Shown here: positions 27,322 to 27,387 of the stretch, piece after piece
Layout: every line of letters starts with the position of its first letter
How positions within the stretch are numbered: the stretch's first letter is position 1
Made by a program: the position numbers and the translations under genes
The notes under the pieces: model-generated
What the model saw: only the letters and a program-made list of their open reading frames with translations
Databases searched by the model: none
Told to the model about the DNA's origin: nothing
DNA from: Mitosporidium daphniae
Lineage: Eukaryota > Microsporidia
DNA: 27,387 nucleotides
Reading direction: 5' to 3'
NCBI RefSeq assembly: GCF_000760515.2
Contig: NW_013546161.1
Location: forward strand, 1-27,387

Positions 27322-27387
27322 GCCAAAGTTGTAACCAAACTGCTAGCTGTAGCCAAATTGCTAGCTGTAGCCAAATTGCTAGCTGTA
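27322..27387. repeat. 18-bp tandem repeat reaching the window edge
   Basis: Unit gccaaattgctagctgta. Two exact copies (27352-27369, 27370-27387) follow one copy with two mismatches (27334-27351) and a partial copy (27322-27333). It starts 6 bp after the kinesin stop codon and probably continues beyond the window. On the minus strand it would read as a six-residue repeat (TASNLA). Confidence 0.85.

Noticed and set aside
1-27387. Prokaryotic systems: CRISPR, operons, phage or insertion elements
   Set aside because: Spliceosomal introns, eukaryotic proteins and a eukaryotic tRNA throughout; no repeat-spacer pattern, transposase or integrase found.

Overview
This window is eukaryotic nuclear DNA from a very compact genome. 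I resolve 20 protein genes and one tRNA in 27.4 kb. Evidence for a eukaryote: spliceosomal introns, RPS29, NEDD8, Mex67/NXF1, Dcp2, a kinesin-14, DNA polymerase alpha B subunit and nuclear-encoded respiratory-chain subunits. Splicing each gene by hand against conserved protein motifs gives 60 introns. 59 of them are only 23-39 nt; the exception is a 115-nt intron in RPS29. Gene spacing is often 10-100 bp. A Bot1p-like mitoribosomal protein, a Kar3-type kinesin and reduced proteins such as MPP10 suggest an early-diverging fungus of the Rozellomycota / Mitosporidium / Paramicrosporidium type. COX7C and a probable QCR10 mean it kept a respiratory chain. PUS10, a MARCH5-like E3 and an MCMDC2-like MCM are unusual for a fungus, so the placement is an inference and no species is claimed.

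Layout. 1-2430 (minus): inositol monophosphatase (3' end off the window), COX7C, glutathione peroxidase. 2680-4898: clamp-loader subunit RFC4/Rfc2 (minus) divergent from a shortened MPP10 (plus). 5099-7016: decapping enzyme DCP2 (minus) divergent from FAD synthase (plus), only 36 bp apart. 7065-8915 (minus): RPS29 and pyruvate kinase. 8916-9420: the longest gap, unassigned. 9421-11744 (plus): PUS10 and aprataxin, 16 bp apart. 11867-15126 (minus): a Bot1p/mS45-like mitoribosomal protein and mRNA exporter MEX67/NXF1. 15220-16593 (plus): MARCH5-like membrane E3. 16606-16878 (minus): small, probably QCR10-like protein. 16988-22318 (plus): glycine decarboxylase P-protein with two in-frame TAA codons, NEDD8, DNA polymerase alpha B subunit. 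22397-24734 (minus): MCMDC2-like degenerate MCM. 24745-24816 (minus): tRNA-Arg(UCG). 24897-27315 (plus): kinesin-14. The window ends in an 18-bp tandem repeat.

The genes are mostly housekeeping: DNA replication and repair (RFC, POLA2, APTX, MCMDC2-like), RNA processing and export (MPP10, DCP2, PUS10, MEX67, tRNA), translation (RPS29, mS45-like) and mitochondrial metabolism (COX7C, QCR10-like, GLDC, MARCH5-like). I see no operon logic, mobile element, CRISPR array or defence island. The unusual content is architectural: ultra-short introns, micro-exons down to 9-18 nt, near-zero intergenic spacing, a NEDD8 encoded directly in mature form, an interrupted glycine decarboxylase frame, and an MCM paralogue without its ATPase residues.
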